Origin: Acanthopleura granulata
Taxonomy: Eukaryota > Mollusca > Polyplacophora > Chitonida > Chitonidae
Direction of reading: 5' to 3'
Assembly (NCBI GenBank): GCA_016165875.1
Contig: JABBOT010000030.1
Location: 620,001-684,000 of the forward strand
DNA: 64,000 bases
Below, in pieces: positions 31,630 through 42,900 of this stretch. Every line of letters starts with the position of its first letter. Position 1 is the stretch's first letter. The notes beneath the pieces were generated by a model, which ran no database searches, had not been told where the DNA came from, and saw only the letters and a program-made list of their open reading frames with translations. The position numbers were made by a program, and so were the translations under genes.

Positions 31630-31783
31630 GTGGCCTGATATTTTACGCCGTACTCTAAAATATTTCACTTATATGACGGTGGGAAGTAACAGCCCACGGC
31701 CCGGGAAAAACCCACGACCATCCGCAGGATTCAGGTAAACCTTTCCACGAACGAGCGGAGAGGAAGGCAGTGTGAGCTGGGGT
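31630..31783 (-). mobile_element. SINE family 1, minus strand, head missing
   Basis: 'attttacgccgtactc' to 'gtgtgagctgggg'. Ortholog of 13121-13280. Confidence 0.7.
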
Positions 31784-32495
31784 TTTATGTAATCTAGTGA
31801 ATGAAGCAGAACGTTACACCTGTGTTGTCTTAATAGAACACTATGCAATCGGTTATTGTACATGTAGTATTTTTTTTCTGTCAATGTAAGGACTGACAAT
31901 AGTACAGTGCGGTATTTGAAGCATTGGAGTCTACACAGACATCTCCCTCCGACATTCTTGATACTGTTTGTCACTTCTGCTTACAGGCGTCTATATTCTG
32001 TTTAAATTATATACATTTTAACACACTGTAAAGGTAACGTTATTAAAGAATGTGGTTTCGCTGAATTCGACTTTGAATTATTTTTACCTGTTGACGGTCT
32101 GGACTGTGTTCTGAGTATCGGTACTTCGCTGTCTACTTGCATTGCCATATGGTCATGACCAGTTCAAATATTTACTTATAGAACTGATTAAGGTGAAGGA
32201 ATCTCACACTGACTGATAGATGGATTGAGTGAGTGACTGGCGGTTAACGCCATGCTCAAGAATTCTTTAATTACACGACTGCGGTATCTTTTAAATAAAT
32301 GGATAACACCGGAGTATCCAGGGTGAACCACTAATCTCTGGCAGGCATCTGACAAACCTCCTGACATAAAGTCGAAAACGGCTGAAACAGCTGCATTCCA
32401 ACACCAGATCTTAATCGTCAATGGTTTGACGGTATCAGCAAACCAGACGCTCATTAAACCATCTGAGCCAGTGACACATCAATTGTGAAAGCCTC

Positions 32496-32750
32496 TTTAT
32501 TTCTTTATTTATTTCATTGTTGTTGCTTTTTTTCTTTTTGTGACGTACTCACTATAATATTAATATAATACATGTAAAATATTTCACTTATACGACGCCT
32601 ACCAGTATTATGGCGGAAGGAAACCGAAAGAAGCAAGGCGGCAGCCCACGACCTACCGCAGGTTGCTGGCAAACCTTCCCACGCACGACCGGAGAGGATG
32701 CCAGCGTGACCTGGGCTTGAACTCACAGCGATCATGCATGTCATGCACTT
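32496..32750 (-). mobile_element. SINE family 1, minus strand
   Basis: 'accagtattatggcgg', 'ttcccacgcacgaccggaga', 'ttgaactcacagcgatc'. Ortholog of 14003-14226. Confidence 0.75.
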
Positions 32751-33513
32751 TTAAATTGATACTCATTAAGCCTTTGTATGATCAGTTTAAATCAAGTCTT
32801 TCACACAGCTGACTGGAATTCAAGCATTGTAAGAGCATTGACCAGTTGGAATTAAACCTTCACCCTGCTCACTAAAATTTAAGCATTTGAATATATGAAC
32901 ACTAGGAATGGAACCTCCACTGAAACTAACTCACCCCAACAGCTGAAACAGACCAGGTGTGGATTCAATTCCAGCTTCATTAAACGAAGTGTCGCTTAGG
33001 CGGCTGATCATTGTAAAGGAGGCATCGTGTAGTCTTACATGATAATTGTTGTTGGTCACTGGTCTTCAAGCAGTATATATTTAAGGTCGTTCTGGAAGTG
33101 GAAATCTGTGTGTCACAAATTGGGATAGTTGTTCAGTTATTTGACAAAGGTCTGTGGTTTTGCACACGGTTTCTTATGCCTATAAGACTGACAACCACCG
33201 TGACCAAATCCCAGAGTACAACCTTATAAACCAATGCAACAAACAGGCGTATTGTAAATTTTAAAATGTTTTAATACAGAATATTCAAAAATTAATTAAT
33301 GCTTTCGTCTCATACAAGTTTTAATCATGGTACTATCTCACGTCTGTTGAAACTTTGTAGAAGTTAACACCCAGTGCATAGCATATACGATTTTCCATGT
33401 ATATATATATATCATAACATTACATCAATGGCTAAGAAATGCACAGCAGAATATGTTAAAGCAGCAAAGACGGTGTTACACTTTCAAAGTGTCATCGAGG
33501 ACGACCGCGTTTC

Positions 33514-33530
33514 TTCCGCTTTAGACGGAA
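33514..33530. promoter_or_regulatory. Conserved palindrome TTCCG-N7-CGGAA upstream of copy 3
   Basis: Same 17 bases as at 14949, here 342 bp before the ATG. Confidence 0.4.
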
Positions 33531-33709
33531 ACAGCCGAGTCCACACGAAGTCAGTTTGAAAGGAATGTATAAACCGGAGATAACCCGATTCTACACAAAG
33601 ACGCTCTGTGCATTTCATGAATTTAACAACCATATTATCATAAGAAATGTGACCACCTTTTTAAATGCTTCAAATATGCAGACAAATGTATGCACATGAT
33701 TTAGGACTG

Positions 33710-33719
33710 TATATTTATC
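33710..33719 (+). promoter_or_regulatory. Candidate TATA box, copy 3
   Basis: TATATTTATC, 146 bp before the ATG, in the same context as in copies 2 and 4. Confidence 0.4.
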
Positions 33720-33855
33720 TTTATAGAACAGCTTAGGCGAAAATCGCACCAAACTGTACCGGCATTTCGAGTAAAGATACAAACACACAGCTATCCTGCC
33801 GCCATAACAGAATAGAAACGAAAACGTTTCAGCCGAGTCTACAGGTTGAGGAGAC

Positions 33856-33904
33856 ATGTTGAACTGTGGGATCTTACTGCTACTTGTTTGTCTTATACTT
33901 GCAG
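33856..33904 (+). CDS. Copy 3 signal peptide exon A
   Basis: Encodes MLNCGILLLLVCLILA, donor G|GTGAGT, 49 nt. More diverged from copies 2 and 4 than those are from each other. Confidence 0.75.
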
Positions 33905-36900
33905 GTGAGTCATGCAATGCACATGGAAATGAATAACTTATCTATCGGCGTTTCCACTGCATCATTGATTTCTTCACTATCGATCGATCAGTCAATATGT
34001 TTTTTATTTATCTATTACATTCAACAACAGTAAAGGTCTTAAAACCGAGAACCCTCGCAGCACTTTGGTCATTCCACCAGCAGTTAGACAATAGCCTCAC
34101 TTTTCAAACAAACAAAAAACAGTTAGAGCTTTTCTCTGTTACCAGTTCTTGCCGTTTTGGCTTAGACCTTCGTTTAAACTTAGGTCACGCAATTGACACC
34201 AACTTAAACCATTAATGCCCCACAACATCCTTGCTGTACATTGTGGCTGTCCAAAATGTTTGTGATATATACTAAGTAACATAGCCTGTAATAAGTCTGT
34301 AAACAAAAGAAAATTAGCCTTCAGGTAGGAAACTTCGAAGAGAAATACATCAGGTGACGATCATTTTACTAATTAAACTGCCAATCGCACGTGGGATTTG
34401 TTGTATCGACTCGTCGAATTTGACATGTCGAATGAAAACAGGATAGACGCTATGCTATTGTACTTGTAGAATTCCACAAATCGCACTGTGTGAACGCATT
34501 GAAAATAGCTTGCTCTAATGTTACCACTTTTCGATTATGACTCCATGTGAACGAGTTGGATGCGCGTGTAAAGCTGTTGAACATATACATATATATAGAC
34601 AGAGATTGACTGTTGATGCAATGGGAAAGACAAAACGCAAGTTTTCTCTTAATTTCTTAAAGTAAAACCAAAGTTGAAGTAACTGCCTTTCAGTATCTGT
34701 TTCACACGAGTCAGTTTCTCATTGTCATTCTCTGAGATTAATGTCAAAATTCCCCGGTGTCTTTGCTCTCCCAGCCTTTGTGGCAAACCGAAGGCACTTG
34801 ACGGTGCTTTTCTCTTTTGGGACCAGGGGCCGTATGTTCATCGTGTTGCGTGTGATCGCCACGTTGGATATATGAACAGTTGCAATCATAGCGCTACCGA
34901 GATACATATTTGATTATCAACATCACGTATACTAAAATGGTAGATCATTTGGAAACTAATTTTATTCATCGTCGAACATTCATTACGTCCTTTCGTCATC
35001 ACTGAAAACTGTTGACTGCATCTCCTTGGATAAACCTACAATTATCTCTATATTTTATGTAGAAATCTTAGAAATCTTATTTCCTTAATTAGTTGGTGGC
35101 TTGTGTTATTTGTCGTTTTTGGAAACTCATGTTGTGATAACTGAACCGGAAGGTCCATACAGGTTGACGGCTGGTATACGAATATCTGTTTTAACGCTAA
35201 CTGTTTTCCACGAATGCCACGCATACGAAAGGTCGTCAGTACCTTCCCAAATGTCGATAGTTTACTCCGGGCTCACCGGTTTCTTCCAGCCATAAAAATG
35301 GCTGCCATATTATACGTGAAATATGTAACAAAATTTACACATACCTAGAGTGTACATCTCATTAGTGTTCCACACCGAAGTAGATATATGCCCCAGGTAT
35401 ACGTCTGTCCCACATTTAAGTTGATATATGCCCTAGATATTCGTGTATCCCACACTAAAGTTGATATTTGCCCTGGGCATTCGTGTGTACCAAACTGATG
35501 TAGGTATATGCCCTGGACATTCTTGTGCTCCACACTACGAAAGTAGATATAAACCTTGGGTATACGTGTGTTACACACTAAAGCTGATATAAGCCTTAGG
35601 TTTAGGAGTACAAGTGTTCAGATTCAGAATCTGTGCTATATCACCAAAGTGTAATTCTATTACCCCTTATACAGTTACAAAACACCACTTCTTAAACGAC
35701 ACCTACCGGTCTGACACTAGAGAAACTTCGATTAGTGTTTTAATATAGTGCTTTGCGCCATTTTAATATTCTATTTATTTTGACTTCTAATCACGTGGTC
35801 GTCTCCGGAATGTAATGTAGAGATATTTATTTATTTATTTGATTGTTGTTTTACCCGTTTCTCAAGAGTATTTCACTTTTATGACTGTAGCCGACGGATT
35901 TTCAGCAAATCATCAATCTCTATTTTCGTGCAAGTCTGTACGTAAATCATTAATCCCTCTTTTCGGGACAGTTTCTAGGTAAATCTTTGATCCCCATTTG
36001 CGTGACAGTTTACAGGTAACACAATAATCCATATTTGCATGACAGTTTGTAAGTATATCTTTAAACCCTATTTTGGTGACAGTACTAATTTGTCATTTTA
36101 AAACCAGTCTGACGTTTAAATCACCTTCTAGTGTAGCAGAAAAATCCGCCTAAAACAATCATTGTTTCCTTTCGTCATCATTAAAAACTGTTGACTGCTT
36201 CTCTTTGCATGAATCTAAATGTTGTACTTTGTATATTTTCTTAGCTCTTTGGTGGTTTGTTGTTTGTCGGTTTTGGAAACTGATCTTGCGATTAAGGACC
36301 CGCATCGCCCATTTTGGTTGGCGGCTATTATCCGAATCTCGGTTTCCACACCTAGGTTAACATAAATATTATTAGTAACTCTGATAGGGTTTCTTAAAAC
36401 CATTGTCCAAATGGCGTCAAGCAGTCATATTTTCAACTTATGCGGTGTCCAGATGGCGAAATTTGTAGTATCAACCTGTTGAATTCGACTAGACGAGTGA
36501 AAACACGACAGGCTTTATTTCGTTGCGATTTGGCAAATTCCCAGAGACATCCGAAATGGCGCTTACTCTATTCTCAACCGGATAGAAATCGCCACGCAAA
36601 AGCTCAGCCCAAAAGAGCTTACCGTACCTCCTAGGCCCAAGGAATTAGCACGTCAGCGCGACGTAATGAACCAGGTGCACCTCACCAATGCGGTCGCTGT
36701 GAGTTCAAGTCCAGCTCAAACTGGCATCCTCTCCCTGCCGCATGTGGGAAGGTCTGCCAGCAACTTGAATATGGCCGTGAGTTTCTAATGACTCTGCCCG
36801 TTTTCCTCCTACACCGATGCTGGCCGCTCTCGCGTAAGTGAAATATTCTTGAAAACGGCCCAAAACACCAATCAAATATATAAAATAAAAAAATAAACTT

Positions 36901-39900
36901 ACCACTTTTAGACAAATTTCGCATCATCTAAAGGCCTGTGTCGTGCTGATTCCAAATGTGCTTTGGTTCTACGTGCTCACCGTGGAAACACAACCTTTAC
37001 TTGTATTTTATTCACAATAAACTGTAAAGAAATCATGGCAAAAATACCTAGAATCAGCAGAATATGTGCGGACTAAGCACCCTTGATTCGTGGTCCCATT
37101 GCGTTGTTTACTTGTTTTATATTGCATGTAAATATAATAAATGCGAGGACAACTTTGCATTTTCAGTAATTCCAGACCAGTGACGTCTATCATTTTGCAT
37201 TTAACATCACACATTTTTTTTTACCATATTCTGTTTAAGCTATGGTGCTACGGGGTTGGAGTTGGGGGGCTCACATTTTACCTCTTAAACACTTACATGA
37301 ACAGTTAGTATAAAACCCTAATGAGGTAAATTGACAATAGGTCAGATTTCAGCGGTAATATGTGACCATTGGCAATGTCGTCGAGGCCCTATTTTTATTC
37401 CCTATCCAGTTATCTTATATATTAATCGCCACCATACGCCTGTGATATTGCCGACGTGGCGTTAATAAGCCATATTAATTGGTCCTTTCATTCATTTATA
37501 TTAGAACATGCGCACTAAAGATGGTCTGTCCTCTTAAGCAAGTTGTGTCGTTTCCGATCCGCAGAGGGGTATTAATCATCCATCATCTTCGTTAAGTCTG
37601 CCGATCACCTCCTTCCTGTTTCGTGTTGAGAGGAATGCTGGTGGAATGTTCTAGAATACATTGCTGGGAATGAATGAATGAATGATTATGGCTTAAAGCC
37701 ACATCGGCAATATCTCAGCCATATCGTGGAGAGAACAAGGTGGAACCACGAGACGGTTCAAGTTTTCGATAGTGATGTGAGAACATTAAAAAGAAAACAA
37801 AAATGTTCGGACATGGGTTAAAATCAGATAAGAAAACCAAAACAGTTAAAACACCAGCATATTAAGGAAATTTTATAACAAATATTTATTTTTGAGAATA
37901 AAATTTATATTTTATGATAAAGGCCAATGGCCTTCAAATATTTTATAACAGCAAACAAACAAATCATATATGGAGTTCACTGTGTAGAATCTTTGCCGTA
38001 CATTGGCAAAGCCTACACAGTCTACCAGGATATGTTTGATGCCGTATTCAGCACCACATCCAACACTCTCGGGAGCACTGCTCCCATCCAGCATAAAACT
38101 GTGTGTTAGACGAGAATGCCCAACACGGCATTGTTAAAACCACGTGGTCTCTACGAGACATACCCAATGTATAAGAGTTATAGCCAATGACGGGGTGAAT
38201 AGCTTGCAGTTTGTTACGAACCTTCAAGTCCCATTCATCCAGCCAAATGCGACGAATATACTTAAGAATATTAGATTTAAAATCAGTATAAGGAATTTTA
38301 ACTTTTGATATGGATTTATTTAGGGCAGCCTTTGCCTCCCTATCCACGACTGCGTTTGCTGGGAATGAGAAGCCTGCCTCAGTGATGGCTGATTAAAATC
38401 CATTGAGGACTACAATTTGTGAGATGTCAAGATAATATAAAACCTATATACGATAACATTGTTTCTCTTGTGCTTAGAGCTTTAATAACAGAGCTAACAA
38501 TGTATTTTATAACCGTCATGGTTTGAGGAACATCCACTGCTTAAAAACCAAAACACTTCACTCAACACTTAACTGATGAGGACATGAACAGTATGAAGCA
38601 GTGTGATTATTGTTCGTAAAACAGGGAACTTTGGTTATTATTGTCACACGCTTAGTTAAGTCAACAATGCAACCCTATAATTGTTTTTGTTATATTTGTC
38701 TATATAGTATTTGAGTTTTGCATGAAACGTATTCACAGTAACAATTTGGTTTAGGTTTCTAGAAATAGGGCCGTGGAAATATGCAGAGGAGCATACATGA
38801 GAGGCCAGTTTCCAAACTTCTAAAACTGTTTTATCAAAAGCCCGCATAAAGTGAATGTAACCAGTGTAACGAATGATACACAAGCAGAACAATTAAACAA
38901 TAACTTGCAAGTGAAACAAAGTGTTATTCCACAAACACAACGTGAAGAAAGGATCATTACACAAAAACTCATGTCCATCGCCAAGATATAAATATTTCAT
39001 CTAGAATAAGACGTCGATTAGTATTTCAGCAAATGTAGATGGTCCAAAATTCACACCACAGATGCAGATATAGGTCTATAATTACACTATTACTGTAAAA
39101 TTTAAAAGTTTTTAATTGCTAAACTTTCGACGAAATAATTTAGCACAGTGACAGCTACAGTGCACGTTTTTATGTGTCTTAAGGCGGTAATAATAAATAG
39201 CATTTTTTCGGTCAAAACCAGATTTCTTCTAAAACCGTATTGATTCACTCTTTTGGAATCACAATAACGCGTAAAATAACAATAAACCATACATTTGTCT
39301 GTTTCAAACCGCAACGCAAATAGTTAAGGTAAATAAAATGTATTTGTTTGGCCGACTACTCAAAAATATTTTACATAGACGAAGGTGGCCAAACGATTTA
39401 GTCTGGAAGAAAATCACGGCCATCAGTAGGCTACTGGCAGACGTATCCACGTACGACCGATGAGGAAGCCCGCATGAGCTGCCCTGTAGCTCACAACGAT
39501 CCATCGGTGAGAGGCTCCTTTTTCATTTCACTCCCCACTTTGGTCTCGGGGGCCCCCCAGATTATTTAAAAGGTTTCACTATTTGTTGAAAACAAAAAAC
39601 ATCTTAGATCTCAGATAATGTGTGTGTTTACACAATGTTATGAAGATAATGCTTCATAAGATATCCAGGGCGCCTCCGTGGCCGAGGGAGTTAGCGTGCC
39701 AGCGCATCATAATGACCCAGGTGCCCCACACCAATGCGGTCACCGTAAATTTTAGTCCAGCTTATTCAAGATTCCTCTCTGAATGTAGTGGGAAGGCTTG
39801 TCAGAAACCTGTGGATAATCGTGGTTTCCCCCTGGGCTGTGCCCGGTTTCCTTCCACCGTAATGCTGGCCGACGTCGTATAAGTAATATAATCAAATATC

Positions 39901-42900
39901 AAATAAATAAAATAAAATAAAATAATTATGGTAAGTCATTACGCTGTTCTGGCGTACTCTTCCCATTGGCCACAGAGCACGCCCCCCCCCCCTCACCCTT
40001 CTCCTCCTAACACAAACACACACACGATGTTATGAAGATGGTGCTTTACAAGATACCCATACTAATTAACTACCTCATTTTTCACAGTGCTGTCTTCTGT
40101 GATGTCTACCACCGTCAGAACCCCAACTCCTCGAATTTTACAACCTTGCAACGTTGACAGTGAGTGTCCTGCAGACTCGTCCTGTCGAATGCGTAGCCCT
40201 AATGGAACACTCTGCATCTGTAACACAGGATTCGTGGCCAGCTACAACCTTACTGTCTGTGAAAAAGGTGATTTTATTTAACAAAAAGATTATAGATCGA
40301 GAATAGATTTACAAAACTAACTTTAGATATTGGTGTATAACAAAAATAATTGAATATATATTGGAACAAATACACTAAGAGAGATTCGAGAGATTCAAGA
40401 ATAAAAAAGTAACACTGTGTCATGTGACTTTTCTAAAACGTTAGACAACTTCTGCTGACGTTAATTTACTCATCACCAGTCTCTAGCGTGTTCCAGGGAC
40501 ACCAATGGCACTCATTTTTCTAACGAACTGATTGTTTACAACTGCTCAGACCAGCCACTTTCCCCATCGCTCACCTACTCTGAATGACAGGTCACGTGGT
40601 ACAGTAGCCTTTCATTAAGTTCAGCCATAAAAGATCGCCTGCTCGAAACTCCCCTGTTTAAATGATATACGACAGAATGAAATATATAAGAATACAAATG
40701 AAAAAACCTAAAATGTAATTTAAATACGATTTTTTTTATTCTTTGTTTGGAAAATTTAAAAGGTGCTTTCGTTTCGTTTTAGTAAGTGGTACTGACATGA
40801 TATTTTATTGCAGAGGCTGTTTACAACCTAAATGTAATTTAAATATAATTGTTTTCTATTCTTCTTTGAAAAGTGTGAAATGTGGGTGTTTTCATTTCGT
40901 GTCATTAAATTGTACCAACATGATATTTCATTGCAGCGGCTTTTTACAATCAGGCGTGTGTGACAATATGTGGTGGACTGTTCATGTTATGTGACTCGAC
41001 AACAAGGCGGTGTGTGTGTGCTTCTGGATATGTACCAACAATGGACGGCATGAACTGTGCTTTTAGCGGAGAGGGCCTGTTGGGCGAGGCATGCGGGAAA
41101 GGTTGTGTTTTGAACGGAGAGCAAGGCTGTATGGACGGAGTTTGCCGGTGTAAGCCGAACTTAAGACCTTTGACTTCTGATGAGATTCAGGCCTTTAATA
41201 ACCCCCAACTGCAATGTGTAAACAAGACATACAGATTAGGTAAGGTTAAATTGAATAACATTAGAGATGTGTCAGGAAATGGTGTTCTCTGACCTCTACA
41301 CATAGAAGCAAACTTCAAAACTCATCAAACTATAGTGCTTATTCCTACTGGAATAACAATGCAAACTATGATTATTCATGATGACTTGTTCTGTTGACTG
41401 CCTCGGTGGTCTATTGTGTAGAGCGTCAATCAATCCCGTGTCGGGTCAAACCAGAAACGTTAAAAATGGTACTTGTTGCTGCCTTTCTTTGTGCTCAGGG
41501 AATAGAGTTTACAGCAACAAAACAGATTTATACCTGGTGTCGGTATAATGTGACTGAGTGGGGTGCCATGTCCGTAGTTTTCGCCCTGATGTCCCAGCTT
41601 TAGCGAGCACTTTGGCGTCATGGATTCGTCGTGCCACAAGAAGGCACAGTTTATACATACATTCTAAGGACTCCTTGTCGTCATATGACCGACGTTCGAC
41701 ACAAAGCCCCAAGCACACAAACACACATACATACATGTATTTGTTATGTTATCGAAATAAGTCGTATTGTTATTCACAAAGACAGAGAGCACTGCTGCGT
41801 TTTGAGTTCCAAGAATTTACTTTCTCTCGTAGAGGGCCAGAGATCCCTACAATGATTACCTGTGGACCGTGTGTGCATAAAATATGACAATATTTATTTA
41901 TTTGATTGGTGTTTTACGCCATACTGAAAAGTATTTCGCTTATGCGACCGCTGCCAGCATTATGGTGGGAGGAAACCGGGCAGAGCCCGGTGGAAACCAA
42001 TAACCGTCCGCAAGTTGTTGGAAGACGTTCCCCACCTACGACCAAAGGCGAAGCCACCGTGAGCTGGGCTTTAATTCACACAGACTGCAGTGGTGAGAGG
42101 CTCCTGGTTATTGTAATAATAGAGGCCTACTGTACCAGGGGCGTAGTCATGGCAGAGTAGTCATGGCAGTTAAGATGCGTCAGGTATGTAAGTCGACAAG
42201 ACAGGAGATATTATGTTACAAGCCGAACATGGAACAGAATACCATTGACCTGCCCTATTCTATAATGTTCTGGATGATCTAGCAGTGATAAGTCACCCCT
42301 TTGTGTGTTTGGGAGATCGTACACCAAGTGCTTCAGACATGGCCTGCCTACACTACATACATATTCAGCTCACTCTGCTTTATCATCCATATTCCTTTGT
42401 CTCCGCTTAGTGTAACGTTAAACCTCACTAGAATATATCAATAAGACATTACATTACATGACTTATTATGTGGATGGCTTTTGTCATGCAACACGCACTA
42501 AAGCTGGACGAACATTACTATGAAATGAACATTCTGAACAATTAGGTTGAATTAAGTTTCCAGTTGCAAATTTCACTTTATTTAGAACGTTCTTCATTCT
42601 CCAAAGTTCACATGTGTGGATTGGTATATGTATGACACACGATAACATCATTTTAGTTGAAAGGCTGAAAGAATAAAGGATTAGAAACATCAGGTTATTG
42701 TGCAGCTCTTCAGAGGAAAAATGCTGGAAAAAAAGCGCAAAATGTGTTTAAAACTACAAAAAAAAAGAAATAGGTCTCTTCGATTTAACCACTTGCCATC
42801 CATAATATGCTTTCATGAAAGATATCTGTTTGGGAACAATTCTTTGATGACTATTTATATTTCTTTGATCCTTACTTAGGTAACATTGCAATATTCCAAA

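Larger units (their letters stand above)
31305..33709. other. Intergenic spacer copy 2 to copy 3
   Basis: Inverted SINE halves (31393-31617), minus SINEs (31630-31783, 32496-32750), a shared segment near 32215-32470, then the promoter block. No exon seen. Confidence 0.6.
33905..40087. other. Copy 3 intron A-B
   Basis: No further exon found. Relative to copies 2 and 4 it has an extra block about 34540-35905 that includes a 40-bp minisatellite, an expanded 37-bp minisatellite, a truncated LINE (37674-38355) and its own SINE just before exon B (39668-39930). Confidence 0.6.

Noticed and set aside
35345..35603. Minus-strand open frame of 77 codons with repeating residues
   Set aside because: Produced by the 40-bp minisatellite reading through its frames. 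No splice sites, no paralog, no family.
35922..36081. Regular direct repeats that could suggest a CRISPR array
   Set aside because: Units are contiguous with no unique spacers, in a eukaryotic intron. This is a minisatellite.
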